From positions 75,611,521 through 75,675,520 of the forward strand of contig CM055096.1 in NCBI GenBank assembly GCA_029204225.1: a DNA stretch of 64,000 nt. The letters run 5' to 3'. This document shows positions 46,126 through 58,788 of the stretch, piece by piece; position 1 is the first letter of the stretch, and the number at the start of each line of letters is the position of its first letter. The position numbers and the translations under genes were made by a program. Under the pieces are notes generated by a model. The model ran no database searches, was not told where the DNA came from, and saw only the letters and a list, made by a program, of their open reading frames with translations. The stretch is from Diphasiastrum complanatum (lineage: Eukaryota > Streptophyta > Lycopodiopsida > Lycopodiales > Lycopodiaceae).

Positions 46126-46503
46126 GTTACTTGATCTCCTGAGAAATTGCTTTTGGCGGATAATTTTGGGCATCTAGATAAAGGAGTACATGTTCATCCG
46201 TCATTTCAACATCATCTATGGAAAGAATACCTTTTTCGAAAACATGGGTGGTAGAGACACTAGGTTTTCCTGGGCACCACGCTATAGGAATCGGATCAAT
46301 TATCATAAGTGGGATGATGGATGTATCAATGTTTGTAGAAGATGGGAGAATATCCATAGCTTCTACAACGGTTTCGATACAACAACGATTGGAATCAGAA
46401 CAGTCCACGGTGGCTAGTGCCTGTCCCCAATTGATTATGTATGTGGATCTTGTAGTGGCCTTTGGGTTGGATCAGGACACTATCTGATTCGTCATATGTT
46501 GTT
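46126..46503 (-). pseudogene. Continuation of the gypsy-like ORF on the left of copia C
   Basis: Minus-strand frames here continue the polyprotein read at 51399-52260 once element C and one TTGTT are removed. The stretch has no motif I can name. The link rests on position and shared strand. Confidence 0.45.
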
Positions 46504-47249
46504 TGTCAGAAAGGTGAACTCTTGCAACTTTGCCACAACACGAAACGAAGGTCAAACGACAACAATTTGTGAAAGTCAACGTGCCTTGACTCGAAGCACG
46601 AACGATTCACGAATCATTCGTAAATTGTAAACATATCTCCAAGACCGCAACCGCAAAGGAATGCAAAACGAAAGGTTACGATAGACTTCACGCCCAAGTG
46701 AGACGAGTGGCAACGACGGAGAGTAACTGATTAGTTGATTAGCATTAACTAGTCTTGTGATTTCTGCATTTACCATCTTTAAACTCCACACTGTGGAGGC
46801 ATAAACTATCCTTTATGGATCAAAAGAGAGATCTGAATAGACAAAATTTTCTGTAGAGACAGACAGAGAGAGACGTAGCAAGTAGAGCAGAAAAGAAAAT
46901 ACTAAAAACTAAACAACTGTGCATGGAAGTCTGCAAACAAGCAAAACACAACGAAAGAGCAGAGTGTCATTCCGCCAACGAGCGAGACACTGACGATCTC
47001 GCTCTAAAATTAAACTGATAATACAGTCGCTCTATTTTCATGCATCTCCTTGTCTTGTGTTGTTTGTCTTTATTGCTAGAATGAAATGTGTTTTGTGATG
47101 TGCGGTCGCGTGTCTAGGTTCCTGTGAACCTTCCGCGCATGAGAAAATTCAAAGACACAAAATCGTTTGCGAATACGAAAACGAAAACAAAAACGATACA
47201 AATTCGCTTTCGTGACACTGAACACATGCAGTTTTTCGCTTCCGCGACA
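46504..47249 (+). repeat. Copia C 5' LTR
   Basis: 746 bp, TGTCAGAAAGGTG...CCGCGACA. Confidence 0.93.
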
Positions 47250-47262
47250 TGGTATCAGAGCC
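47250..47262 (+). other. Copia C primer-binding site
   Basis: TGGTATCAGAGCC directly after the 5' LTR. Confidence 0.95.
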
Positions 47263-47314
47263 CACAGGTTATCACTACTGATATCCCAACAGTGATTCTT
47301 CCAAACAACTCAAT

Positions 47315-47617
47315 ATGGCTACAACAATCCAGACAATGTAGCAATCAGTCTTGATGGTGCAGCCTCCAGAGGGAGACCCGAGGAGAGCTGAATGGATTAA
47401 GGATGCTGACAGAGGTGACGAAGCTTTCACGATACTCGATGAAGCCTCAACGAGCTACACTGAACATGATTACGATGTAGTCATTGATTCAGGAGCTACA
47501 TCACACATCACCTGCAACAAGAAGATCTTGATCGACTTCAAAGAGCTCAAAAATAACAGAGCAGTGATTCTAGGTGATGGGAGTAGACACGATATCAAAG
47601 GCATCGACACTCTATAG
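47315..47617 (+). pseudogene. Copia C gag remnant joined to protease
   Basis: ATG GCT ACA ACA ATC CAG opens gag but meets TAG after eight codons. Comparison with element D shows that the NYKIWKFKI region and the whole capsid plus both zinc knuckles are missing. QPPEGDPRRAEWIKD runs directly into RGDEAFTILDEAS and the protease DSGATSH site (47486). Confidence 0.88.
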
Positions 47618-47662
47618 CTACAAACACTGTCAGGCCAAGCAGAGCTTCCAAGAGCACTCTAT

Positions 47663-48832
47663 GTGCCCTCACTCAGAAAAGATCTGCTATCTGTCTCCAA
47701 GATGGCAGATCTTGGCATTCGAGTTTTGTTCGACGGCAACACATGCCACATGATCGAGAAAACGACAAACAAGTTGCTGACGGTCGGATGCAGAAAAGGA
47801 AACCTCTACCAGGCCAGAATAGTCAGCAACTCTGATAGCATATTAAATGCATCAAAAAATGAAAATCAGCTCTGGCATAGGAGAATGTATCATCTGAACA
47901 TGCGGAGCCTGTATGACATGTACAAGAAAGACATAGTCATAGGTCTCAAAATTTCAAGGTCCGAAATTGAGTTATGCGAAGCCTTTCAGAAAGGCAAGCA
48001 ACATCGGAATCCATTCATGCATGAGGGAAGAAGAGCCAAAGAAGTTCTTGAGCTTGTCCACTCTGATGTCTGTGGACCGACGAAGATGGATTCGCTTTCA
48101 AGTTCGAGGTATTTTCTAACGTTCATAGATGATTACAGCCGGATGACCATGATCTACTACCTAAAGAAAAAAACTGAAGTGTTTGATTCCTTCAAGAAGC
48201 TCGTGGCATTTTCATAGCGACACACCTCGCAAAAGATACAAATCCTCATATCTGACAATGGAGGTGAATACAAAAATAAAGGATTCTCAAGAATTTGTGA
48301 AGAACAAGGGATAGAAGATCAGTCCACTCTTGCATACACACCAGAATACAATGGTGTAGCAGAAAGAAGAAACAGAACGCTAGTCAAAGGAGCCAGATGC
48401 ATGATGGCACATGCTCAATTGCCAGGTCAATTCTGGGCTGAGGCAATAGCTGCAGCTGTACACCTGCAGAACAGATCGACACCGACAGCGCTGGAAAACA
48501 AAACACCATACGAAATGTGGACAGACAGAAAACATGGTCTATCATATGTACGAGTGTGTGGATGTGCAGCATACAAGCACATTCCAAAAGAAAAAAGAAA
48601 CAAGCTCGATGACAAATCAGAGCAAACAATCATGGTCAGTTACTTGAACGGAACACAAGTGTATAGGCTCTACAACCCAACCACGAAGAAGGTTGTTTCG
48701 AGCAGAGATGTGAAGTTCGATGAGTCCACATTTCCCGGACTAAAAGACGAAAGAGGCCATGAGATCTTCACACTACTGCCCATTCAAGAGGGATATCAAG
48801 GACACACATCAAATCAGAATGTAGAGCCATAG
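47663..48832 (+). pseudogene. Copia C integrase
   Basis: DLLSVSKMADLGI lead-in, LWHRRMYHLN, then HSDVCGP (Asp), SDNGGEY (Asp) and VAERRNRT (Glu) with a stop near 48217 between the first two. The C-terminal part FGCAAYKHIP-like to RDVKFDES follows and ends at a stop near 48832. Confidence 0.9.
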
Positions 48833-48999
48833 ACTCTAGAGTAGCAGGAAGCAGAGGATCAATCCCATGAACAAAAAATGTTCGAACAGCAACGAAACAA
48901 GCCTAGAAGGTCAACGAGACAAAGAAGACCTCCAGACCGCTACTCTAATAATCTTCAGTGGAGCGACGACACGTAGTTTGAATACTGTAGCTTCACAGA

Positions 49000-49746
49000 A
49001 GAGCCAGCAACATATCAAGAAGCTATCCAGAGTCTAGAGGGAGAATTCTGGAAGCAGGCAATGTCAGAAGAGATCGAGTCGATGAGGCGAAACGAGGCAT
49101 GGACATTAGAGCCACTGCTTAGAAAACAGAAAAATAGTCGACTACAAGTGGGTGTACAAGAAAAAGATAAAATCAGATGGCACCATTGGCCGCTATAAAG
49201 CAAGGCTTGTTGTCAAGGGCTACACGCAGAGATATGGTGTTGATTATTTTGACACATATTCATCCATGGTCAAGATGACAAGCATAAGACTACTCCTTGC
49301 ATACGCCACACAACACAATCTAGAAATTCACCAGATTGATGTGAAAACAGCCTGTGGAGAAAATCTTCATGAAGCAGCCTAAAGGCTGTGAAGACCCCGA
49401 CAATCGACAATATGTCTGTCGGTTGCAGAGATGCATCTATGGTCTAAAACAGACATCACAAGCCTGGTATAAAAAGCATGATGGTCTTCTGAAGTCTCTA
49501 GACTTCAATCCTACACAACCAGACTGCAATATCTACATTAAAAGGGTAGAAAAAGATTTTGTGATACTAGCCATTTTTGTGGATGATTCGCTAATGATAA
49601 GAAATTTCTTGATGTTGATCAACGACACGAAGAGTCAAATTTCAGAAAGTTACGAAATCACAGATCTTGAAGAAGCAACAAAATGCCTAGGGTTGGAGAT
49701 CAGAAGAGATCGAACAAAGGGCAAAATGCACTTGAGTCAGTCATAA
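49000..49746 (+). pseudogene. Copia C reverse transcriptase
   Basis: EEIESMRRNEAWTLEPL, YKARLVVKGYTQRYG, IYGLKQTSQAWY and the catalytic box FVDD (49576-49587). A gap after IDVKTA removes FLRGDL. The domain spans at least three frames. Confidence 0.9.
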
Positions 49747-49804
49747 TATGCTAGAAAAGTGCTAAAGCAGTACCACATGATACTGCAAACAGAAGGCCAC
49801 ACCA

Positions 49805-50664
49805 ATGATAGCTGGAGCCAAGCTCACGAAGCAAGATTGCCCAAAAACGAAAGAGGAAGAACAAAGGATGGCAGGTATACCCTACCAAAACTTAATCGGT
49901 AGTCTGATGTACCTTACAATTTGTACCAGACCCGATCTAGCCTTCTCTATTTACGCCTTGCCCAATTCTCTTCCAATCCTGGCATGGCACATTGGCAAAT
50001 GACAAAACAAATCCTACAGTATCTACAGGGTACCCAAAATATTGGATTAACCTACAGAGCTGAAAACGAAAAAAAATGATTCGAGCTGCACCACTACAGT
50101 GATGCAAGCTGGGCGAGCTGCAAAGATGACAGCAAGTCCATTACTGGAGGATGCACCATAGCGTGCGGAACAACAGTCAGTTGGATATGCAAAAAGCAAA
50201 CCTTGGTGGCTCAATCCTCTTGTGAAGCTGAGTACGTCACAGTTTCAAAGGTGGCGAATGAGGTGGTGTGGTTGCAGATGATGCTGGAAGCAATTGGGAT
50301 TCCACAAGAAGGGCCAAGCACAATGATGATGGACTCTCAGAGTGCCATCTCTCTGTCCCAGGATCCTGTCTTCCATTCAAAGACAAAACTCATACCTTTG
50401 AAGTACCATCACATTCGAGATTTAATCTTGAAAGGAGAGCTCCAGGTCCATTACATAAAATTAGAAGACATGATTGCAGATCTGCTCACGAAGCCACTCG
50501 ACAAGCCACTCTTTGCCAAGCAAAGAAAGACAATTGGATTAAACGTACAAAGTTGCAAGGTTCAAGAGGAAGTATCAGAAAATGTGGACTCTTGCAACTT
50601 TGCCACAACACAAAACGAAGGTCGAACAAGAACAAGTCGCGAAAGTCAATGTCCCTTAACTTGA
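49805..50664 (+). pseudogene. Copia C RT end and RNase H
   Basis: RMAGIPYQNLIGSLMYLT, then HHYSDASWASCKDDSKS and AQSSCEAEYVT. The RNase H frame is open from 50203 through the polypurine region and runs about 90 bp into the 3' LTR. Confidence 0.9.
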
Positions 50665-51398
50665 AGCACGAACGATTCGCGAATCATAAACATACCTCCA
50701 AGACCGCAACCGTGAAGGGACGCAAAACAAAAGGTTACGAAAGAAACGAACAAAACGAAAGCAAACAAGAGATTACAAAACAAACGAAGGAGAATCTTTC
50801 ACACTGCCAACTGGCAGCTCAACGGGCTTGGAGTCGTAGACTTCACACCCAGGTGAAATAAGTGGCAACGACAGAGAGTAACTGATTAGTTGATTAGCGT
50901 TAACTAGTCTTGTGATTTCTGCGTTTAGCCATCTTGTAAACTCCACACTATGGAGGCATAAACTATCCTTTCTGGATCAAAAGAGAGATTTGAATAAACA
51001 GAGTTTTCCGTAGAGACAGAGAGAGAAACGTAGCGAATAGAGCAGAAAAGAAAAATACTAGAAACTAAAGAGTTGTGCATGAAAGTCTGCCAACGAGCAA
51101 AACACAACGAAAGAGCAAAGTGTCATTCTGTCAACGAGCGAGACACGATGATCTTGCTCTAAAATCAAACTGATAATACAATCGTTCTATTTTCGTGCAT
51201 CTTCTTGTCTTGTGATGTTTGTCTTGATTGCTAGAATGAAATGTGTTTTGTGATGTGCAGTCGCGTGTCTCAGTTCTTGTGAAGCTTCCACGCAAAAGAA
51301 AATTCAAAGACACAAAATCGTTTGCGAATACGAAAATGAAAACGATACAGTTTCGCTTTTGCGACACTGAATACACTCAATTTTTCGCTTCCACAACA
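50573..51398 (+). repeat. Copia C 3' LTR
   Basis: 826 bp, longer than the 5' copy by about 80 bp, mostly in the region before the shared GGCAACGACRGAGAGTAACTG. Confidence 0.92.
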
Positions 51399-52260
51399 TT
51401 GTTGATGACCAATCATCATACACTTTAGCGGGCTTGACATGGCCAGTTGAGTCGACATTGACTCATTTATTGTTATTGCCAAAGGTGATTTTGCTATACT
51501 TCCAATCTTGGACAACACCTACCATCTGAAGCCAAGGTGTACGAAGAAAGAGTTTATAAGTATTGGCATCTTCTGGTAAGTCTAAGATGACACAATCGAT
51601 CACAAATTTGACACCTGCTATTCGAACCTTAATATTTGATAAATGATCAGCAGGGTCGGTAACTAGTTTATCAACCATGTGAAGTTTGTATCGTGGTTGA
51701 TCAAGGGTATGGAAGCCCCAACACTTTGCCAATGACAAAGCCATTATATTGACGCCTGATCCGCTATCAAGGATAGCGGATACTACAGGATAGTCTTTAT
51801 AGGACAAAGGCAAGATGATGCTAGTCCCCTTGGCAGCACCTATATTCAGCAGATTCATTGGAATCTATAGAATTTTAGGAATCTCTTCTGTTTTCCGCTG
51901 TTCATCAAGAATAGTAGGCAGCTGGAAACTACGATGGATATATCGTTGAAGCCCGGGTGAAAGATTTTAGCGCACTATGGGATGGCATAGTGAGTTGAGC
52001 TTGCAAGAGGTCTAAAAATACTTCAATTCCCTGTAGAGATTGCTCTTTGTCAGGGATCCGAACGGATAATAGACATTTTGTATGTCCTTCCTCTCGCAAA
52101 AACTACTCTCAAAATTCATTATATTGCCTTCGTTCCACGTTTGGGTCTGGGTAGTCTTTGGGTAATGTGAAAATTGGTCGCGATGAAAGTGACAAAAGAT
52201 CGGTAATGAAACATGTGGGAGACTTCAGAGCGATGGTTTTGGAACATAGATCAGAAAGGT
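51399..52260 (-). pseudogene. Ty3/gypsy-like gag-protease remnant
   Basis: On the minus strand the reading is PTSFITDLL-like, then PDKEQSLQGIEVFLDLL, then an aspartic protease: AILDSGSGVNIMAL (active-site DSG) and the later LRTPWLQ motif (usually LGRPWL). Frames change near 51880 and a stop follows GNNNK. Plant gypsy gag-proteases have this layout. Confidence 0.72.
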
Positions 52261-54030
52261 TTGGCTTGGTTTAGTGTCTGTGTGGTTGTGGAAATGGCGT
52301 CAAATGTTCACAGATTCTCACTGAACCTGTGAACATGATTCTTTATCGTTCGTTCTTTTTTTTGTTACTTCCGTTGGTTATAGTTCTTTATGGTTTAATC
52401 TTCTTGTTAGAATGGTTTCCAGGCAGAAGTGTATCTCAGCTTACAATGTGTATTCTCAGCCTTTTAGTGGGGAGAGACGAATACGTTACTCAGCTACATG
52501 CATTTACAAGCCATGCAACCAGTCCTAGCTCAATATAGATCAACATTTTGAATCAGAGAGCAAATCTACAATCTATCTACCAAAATCAGGGAACAATGCA
52601 ATGACAAGATTAAGCTACTCAACAAGAAACAAGAAACAAGAAAACTAGCATCCTAACAGCATTCTAGCAGTCCAAGGATCAAGAAACGCCAATTTCTTGA
52701 TGCTTGGAATGCCCAAGAACAATCAAGGGCATGATTGTTAGAGAGTATGCAAATCAGATCCACAATCTTAGCCTCTATAGTTTACCTACATGCCGAAACT
52801 ACAAAATCAAGAGACAAGGAGGTTAATCCACATCTACATTCCACAAGCAAGAGAGTAAGCAAGAAATCTAATTAATCCACAAACACAAAAGAAAGTCAGA
52901 ACATGCTCATAGAAATTTCACTCAAGAAGATTGCCATGAACAAGGAGCTTTACAATCATCAAGAACTTGTGGAAGATCTTCTTTATTCACTCAAGAGCAA
53001 TTGACAATACAATCAAAGCTCCATTACAAGAGAGGAGGGCTCTTAAATAAGTAAGAAGGCTGCCCATGTGGAGGCCAAGTGGCAATTTCACTAATTTGGA
53101 AAATACAAGTGGAATTTGCCCATCCACTAGAGGTCACCATTAAAAGGTGGCTCACTCGAAATTATTTAAGGAGGTCTATGCTTATTTACAATGCCTAGGA
53201 AATATTACTAGCTCCTACATGGTCGTTCCTTCTTTGGGATTCACCATGTAGGCTCACATGAATAATAACTGTCACCCTAGCTAGTAATCATCAGCTCTCA
53301 TCCTCAGCTCTCAGCTTCCTCTGCTCTCCTCCTTTTGAGACCTCCTTGGTCATGGGTGAGAGATAATCTGTGTCTTCAGCTTGGCTCGGCATTTGGGAAT
53401 TCCCTGGAATCCGCTAACATGAGGCCATGTGGGCTGGGACATGTGCATGAATCTGTTCTCAATGCGTGTCATTCTCACACGTGACAGATGTCAGATCAAT
53501 CATTCTAGGTACGGCACATTAATCTTGACGAATTACAAGTCAACACGTGTTTTTTCGCCACTCTTCCACACGTGCAAATTTTTTTTATAAATAGGTCTTT
53601 TTCGGCTCGGATTTTCATGCAAATTTACGATTGCTTGGCCGGATATCAATTTCAAACGCGCCACTTGCTCTGATTTCTCTCCGTTGACTAATTTGCACCT
53701 AAAACCGATACTGCCTCATCTGGTATCGCATTCAAGGGCGCATTGCATCTCCTTTTTTTTGTGCTTTGTGTTCTTGCACTCGGATCCGATACTCCAACTT
53801 GTAATATCTCTCTCGAGCACACATTGCCTTGAGGTGCTTGCCTAATCTGCAGTTTGCGCCTGAGAGCGATATTTGAAATTTTACTTCTATTGTTTTTCTT
53901 TAAAATGTCTAATTTTGATTCTAGTTTGCTTTCTTTTTTTCATGAATTTGGTATTACTAATAGATTGGAGTATTTCAAATCTCTTTTTTCTCCTTTCTTT
54001 TCATTCTACCTTCTATAATTGAGGGCCCTA
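52261..54030. other. Stretch without recognised genes
   Basis: No coding similarity. The segment near 53620-53880 shares words such as GAGAGCGATATT with 45860-45890, so both may be pieces of one repeat family. Confidence 0.4.
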
Positions 54031-54032
54031 GT

Positions 54033-54284
54033 GTGGAGGCATTTTCTGAAATATATTTCAAATGTAAGTCCCTGCTCAGTATTTCGTTATTCAGATCTCA
54101 GAATAAGGACATGATTCATTATCAGGACGTGGTGGCACTCGATAAGCATTTTTATAAAGCTAAGCTTGACAGAATGTTTACCAAGTTACATAATGATTTC
54201 AAGTCTGTAGATGAGTGCCCAATTCATAATAAAAAATGTAGATTTGTTGATTTTCAATTTGCTTTTGTTTTTTTCTTTTGTTAA
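54033..54284 (+). pseudogene. Short unassigned open frame
   Basis: 83 codons with ordinary-looking composition (VALDKHFYKAKLDRMFTKLH) next to the unidentified minus-strand ORF. No family match; it may be part of the same decayed element. Confidence 0.25.
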
Positions 54285-54388
54285 ATATCTATGACGATTC
54301 GGAGGCTTAAATATCAAAAGCAGATTAGATAATGCTGAATTGTACTTTGTAAATATTTTTATTTGATATACAAAATTTTATTGTGTGT

Positions 54389-56280
54389 CTATGGCCTACT
54401 GGCTTGTATAAATTTGCATGCTTTTTGAAATTTTTTATAATCCGTTGATTTTGTATTATGACAAATTTTGATTCTTCTGTAAAACCATTGGAAAAGTTGC
54501 AGTATATAGTTGTTTTTTGTGCTAGTCCCACCATGTTGTGTACTTTCATGAAATGCCGCTCTTGTTTGCCAATGAGATTTTTCCATTTCTTGCGATGACC
54601 ATATGCTAAGACTTCCACTATTTCGCAAAGAATGTCAAATGATGTCGTAATATGTGATGCATGTCATAAAAACATAATCTAAATCAATACCAAAAGTATC
54701 TAATTTAATTGCACAAATTTGTCTATTGTAGTGTAAAATCAAAATCTTACCATATAATGTGTTATTTGATCAATACCCCATGCACTTTGAACTGCATCCA
54801 CAAATTCATTAGTTGTTTTCTGTATCATTTGTACATCAGTATTTGAAAAATTTACATTTTCTCAAGTATTTCACCATGTTGTCTAATTCTTTCCAAACTT
54901 CTACTTTGTGTATACGAGTAGAACCTTCTTTTTCGAAATCTTGAGTTGTTGCAATAATTTCTTTCCAAACCATGTATTGAACCTTAGATTGTTTGCCAGA
55001 ATAATTTGATAAAAATCTTTGAGCTTTAGATCCTCCAATGCTCGGCTTGCATGGAATATTTTCTGTTTTACCAGATAGCTTGTCATCTTTTTTTATTTTA
55101 ACGTGGCCTTTATGTAAGCCTGCTTTGGACAACACATCTTCTAATCTATAAATAGCTTCCTTCGCAAAGGCCTCTGACTCAAAATTCCATGCAAACAAGA
55201 TGTAAAGATATATTATTTTTTCTATAATATGCACCTCCGCATGCAATGTACAGATATGAACATTTCGTAGAGGAATCAGTAGTATAGGTTTCCAATTAGG
55301 ATCTTCTCGATCTCTTGATATTCATGTACTCCTTGTCATGTCTTTTGTTGTTTTCATGCAGTGCAAACAAGGGTGTTTAGAGTTAGCGCCATGAGATACA
55401 TTGAACATACATTTTAATGTATTCAGATCTCTTGCTAAATGCCATTCAATGTTGAAAGTGCCAATTTCAGGAATATTGAGTGGAACTCCCTCCATATGAT
55501 TTTTTATGGTGGCAGGATAAGATGTTCTATTAAATATCCATGAGAGAATGTCATGGTCTTCTTTCAGCACCTATAAGAGAATACAAAAACACATAGAAGA
55601 TTTTTCATATGAAATCCCTATTCAAATGATTATCCCTATTTATTATGCAAAGGAACTGCTATACTTGAAATGCTGCCAACCACCAGATATCATTTTCTGA
55701 TTGAACACTGACTCTTGAGGCCTTCTGAGTCTTCTGAATTTGAAAGTGCTCCATTCATGATCGTGAGACTGACTCTTTCCATTTTTTGTTCTTTTATAAT
55801 TTCAGACTCATCTAACTTGAAAACAACTATCAACTTGTTATTGACATTCTCATTTGTAATACCGTGAAAATTTATGATGAATGTTAATAACTGATTAATG
55901 TCAATAAATAAATTGTTGGAATTGTTATAAGCTAGACTTTCTCCTTTCGAGCAATACACTTTATTGATATGAGATGGATTACCAACTATTGTCTGCGTAC
56001 CTTGGTTTAACATGTCTCTCTTTTTTAAAAGATGAAATGGTCGTGGGATTGGAAACTTTTTAATATTTACCTGTGCAAATGCCTCCTTTATCATCTTAAA
56101 CATTGTTGCATATGCTTCCCTACTGATGCTAGAAAAGTCACATGCCCCCTGAAGCAATGTAGTGTCTAATATTTTTCCAACTTCATCCATAATGCTATTA
56201 GTAACTGAAGCCTTAGACTTTTTCATTTTGTTATTATTTAACATTGATTTCATAGATTTAGAAGTCAAGATAGAGCCTGG
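54389..56280 (-). pseudogene. Unidentified intron-containing ORF, C-terminal part
   Basis: Minus-strand pieces in order: 55690-56268 (193 codons, ending in LIVVFKLDESEIIKEQKMERVS and, in another frame, VQSENDIWW). A TTATAG acceptor precedes 55322-55570 (IEWHLARDLNTLKCMF and HGANSKHPCLHC, a CxxC motif). Then 54836-55246 (DDKLSGKTENIPCKPSIGG) and 54389-54628. The arrangement of an acidic residue, Leu-rich stretch and CxxC recalls some large DDE-transposase families, but this is inference. It is continued on the other side of copia D (62027-62880). Confidence 0.5.
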
Positions 56281-57105
56281 TTCATGGGAGCTCGTGTGTG
56301 GGACTGATTCGTTTTCATCCTCTTTATCGCGAACAATTTTTTGTCTTTTGATTTTCTTTTGTGCGGAAGCCCTTATCGGATCCCAGACACTCGCCTATGA
56401 ATCACAGAACACATTCTATCCTAGCAATCATGACACACAGCACAAGACAAGATGCACAAAAATAGAGTAACTGAATTATCAGTTTTAGTTTAGAGTGAAT
56501 TCGTCAGTGTCTTGCTCGTTGGCGGAATGACATTCTACTCTTTCGTTGTATTTTGCTCGTTGGCAGACTTTCATGCACAACTATGGTGTCTTTTCTTTCT
56601 TACTATATTCGCTATGTCTCTCTGTCTCTTATAGATCTCTGTATTCACTTATTTTTTTTATGATCCAGAGAGGATCGGTTATACCTCCACTATGTGGAGT
56701 TTACAAGATAGCTAAACATAGAATCACATCACTAGTTAACGCTAATCAACTAGTTAGTTAGTCTGTGTCATTGCTACTCGTTTCAGCTGGGCGTGAAGCC
56801 CCTTGAACTGCTAGCTGGCAGCGCGAAAGATTTTCCTTCATCTGTTTCGTAATCTCCCGTTTGCTTTCATTCTTTTCGTAGTTTTCGTTTCACGTCTCTT
56901 TTTTCAGCTTTGCGGTCTTGGAGGTGTGTTTGCGATTCGCAATTGATTCTTGAATCGTTCGTGCTTCGAGTCAAAGACACGTTGACTGTCGCAAATTGTT
57001 CTCGTTTGTGCTTCGAGTCAAAGTCATGTTGACTGTTGTGAATTGTTCGACCTTCGTGTCTTGTTCGTGCTGCGACAAAGTTACAGGAGTTCACCATTTC
57101 TGACA
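56281..57105 (-). repeat. Copia D 3' LTR
   Basis: 825 bp; its first bases on the minus strand are TGTCAGAAATGGTG and the far end is slightly eroded (TTCATGGG instead of TGTCGCGGG on the plus strand). Confidence 0.92.
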
Positions 57106-57955
57106 CTCTCTCTTGAACCTTGCAGCTTTGTTCGTTTAATCCAATTGCCTCTCTTTGCTTGGTAAGGAGTGGCTTGTCGAGCAATTCGTGAGGAGATCTG
57201 CAATCATATTTTTTTGACTTTATGAACTGGACCTGGAGCTCTCCTTTCAAGATCAAATCTCGAATATGATGGTACTTCAAAGGAATGTGTTTCGTCTTTG
57301 AATGGAAGACATGATCCTGGGACAGATAGATGGCACTCTAAGAGTCCATCATCATCGTGCTTGGCTCCTCTTGTGGTATCCCAATTGCCTCCAACATCAG
57401 TTGCAGCCACACTACCTCATTCGCCACTTTTGAGGCTGTGACATACTCAGCTTCACAAGAGGATTGAGCTACCAAGATTTGCTTTTTGCATATCCAACTG
57501 ATTTCATCTCTGCACGCTATCGTACATCCTCCAGTAATAGACTTGTTGTCATCTTTGCAGCTCGCCCAGCTCGCATCACTGTAGTGATGCAGCTCGAAGC
57601 CTTTCTCTTCGTTTCTAGCTCTGTAGGTTAATCCAACATTCTGGGTACCCTTCAAATACTGTAGAATTTGTTTGGCCATTTTCCAATGTGTTAGACCAGG
57701 ATTGGAACAGAATTGGCTCAATGCATAAACAAAGAAGGCTAGATCAGGTTTGGTACAAATTGTTAAGTACATCAGACTACCGATTAAGTTTTGGTAGGGT
57801 ATACCTGTCATCTTCTGTTCTTCCTCTTCTGTTTTTGGGCAATCATGTTTTGTGAGCTTGGCTCCAGCTATCATTGGTGTGGCTTTCTCTTCACAGTCCA
57901 TCATGTGGTATTGCTTCAGCACTTTTCTGACGTATTCTGATTGACTCAAGTGCAT
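57106..57955 (-). pseudogene. Copia D RT end and RNase H
   Basis: A 205-codon open frame (57338-57955) covers KMTGIPYQNLIGSLMYLT, HHYSDASWASCKDDNKS and AQSSCEAEYVTAS. It stops after MMMDS; the rest (MKYHHIRDLILKGELQV) follows downstream with a frameshift to the LTR. Confidence 0.92.
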
Positions 57956-58680
57956 TTCGCCATTTGTTCGATCTCTTTTGGTCTCTAGCCCTAGGCATTT
58001 TGTTGCTTCTCCAAGATCTGTGATTTCGTAGTTCTCAAAAATTTGACTCTTCGTGTCTTAACATCAAGGAATTTTCTATCATCAACGAATCATCCATGAA
58101 AATGGTCAGTATTACAAAATCCTTTCCTACTCTTTTGATGTAGACATTATAGTCTGGTTGAGTAGGATTGAAGTCTAGAGACTTTAGAAGACCATCAAGC
58201 TTTTTGTACTAGGCTCGTGATGCTTGTTTTAGACCGTAGATGCATCTCTGCAATCGACAGACATATTGTCTGTTGTCGGGGTCTTCATAGCCTTCGGGTT
58301 GCTTCATGAAAATTTTCTCCCCTAGATCTCCGCGGAGAAAGACTGTTTTCACGTCAATCTGGTGAATTTCTAGATTGTACTGTGTGGCGTATGCAAGGAG
58401 CAGCCTTATGTTTGTCATCTTGACCATGGGTGAATATGTGTCAAAATAGTCGACACCATATCTCTGCGTGTAGCTTTTCGTGACAATCCTTGCTTTGTAG
58501 CGGCCAATGGTGTCATCTGATTTCAGCTTCTTCTTGTACACCCACTTGCAGTTGACTAATTTTCTGTTTTTTGGCAGTGGCTCTAATGTCCATACCTCGT
58601 TTTGCCTCATCGACTCAATCTCTTCTGACATTGCATGTTTCCATAATTCTCTGGATAGCTTCTTGGTATGTAGTTGGCTG
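57956..58680 (-). pseudogene. Copia D reverse transcriptase
   Basis: EEIESMRQNEVWTLEPL, CKWVYKKK, YKARIVTKSYTQRYG, IHQIDVKTVFLRGDL and IYGLKQASRA, then a stop. The catalytic box near 58089-58100 reads FMDD, so both Asp are kept. A frameshift follows it. Confidence 0.92.
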
Positions 58681-58788
58681 TTCTGTGAAGCTGCAGTACT
58701 CGAACTGCGTGTCTTTGCTCCATTGAAGATTGTCAGAATAGCGGTCTGGAGGTCCTCTTTGTTTTGTTGATCTTCGAGGTTCGTTTTG

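Larger units (their letters stand above)
46504..51398 (+). mobile_element. Ty1/copia element C (gag-deleted)
   Basis: LTRs 46504-47249 and 50573-51398, a perfect initiator-Met primer-binding site, and identical TTGTT target duplications (46499-46503 and 51399-51403). The order protease, integrase, RT, RNase H is complete. Gag has lost two internal blocks, and pol has several stops. It is the same family as element D, in opposite orientation. It inserted into a minus-strand gypsy-like ORF. Confidence 0.95.
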
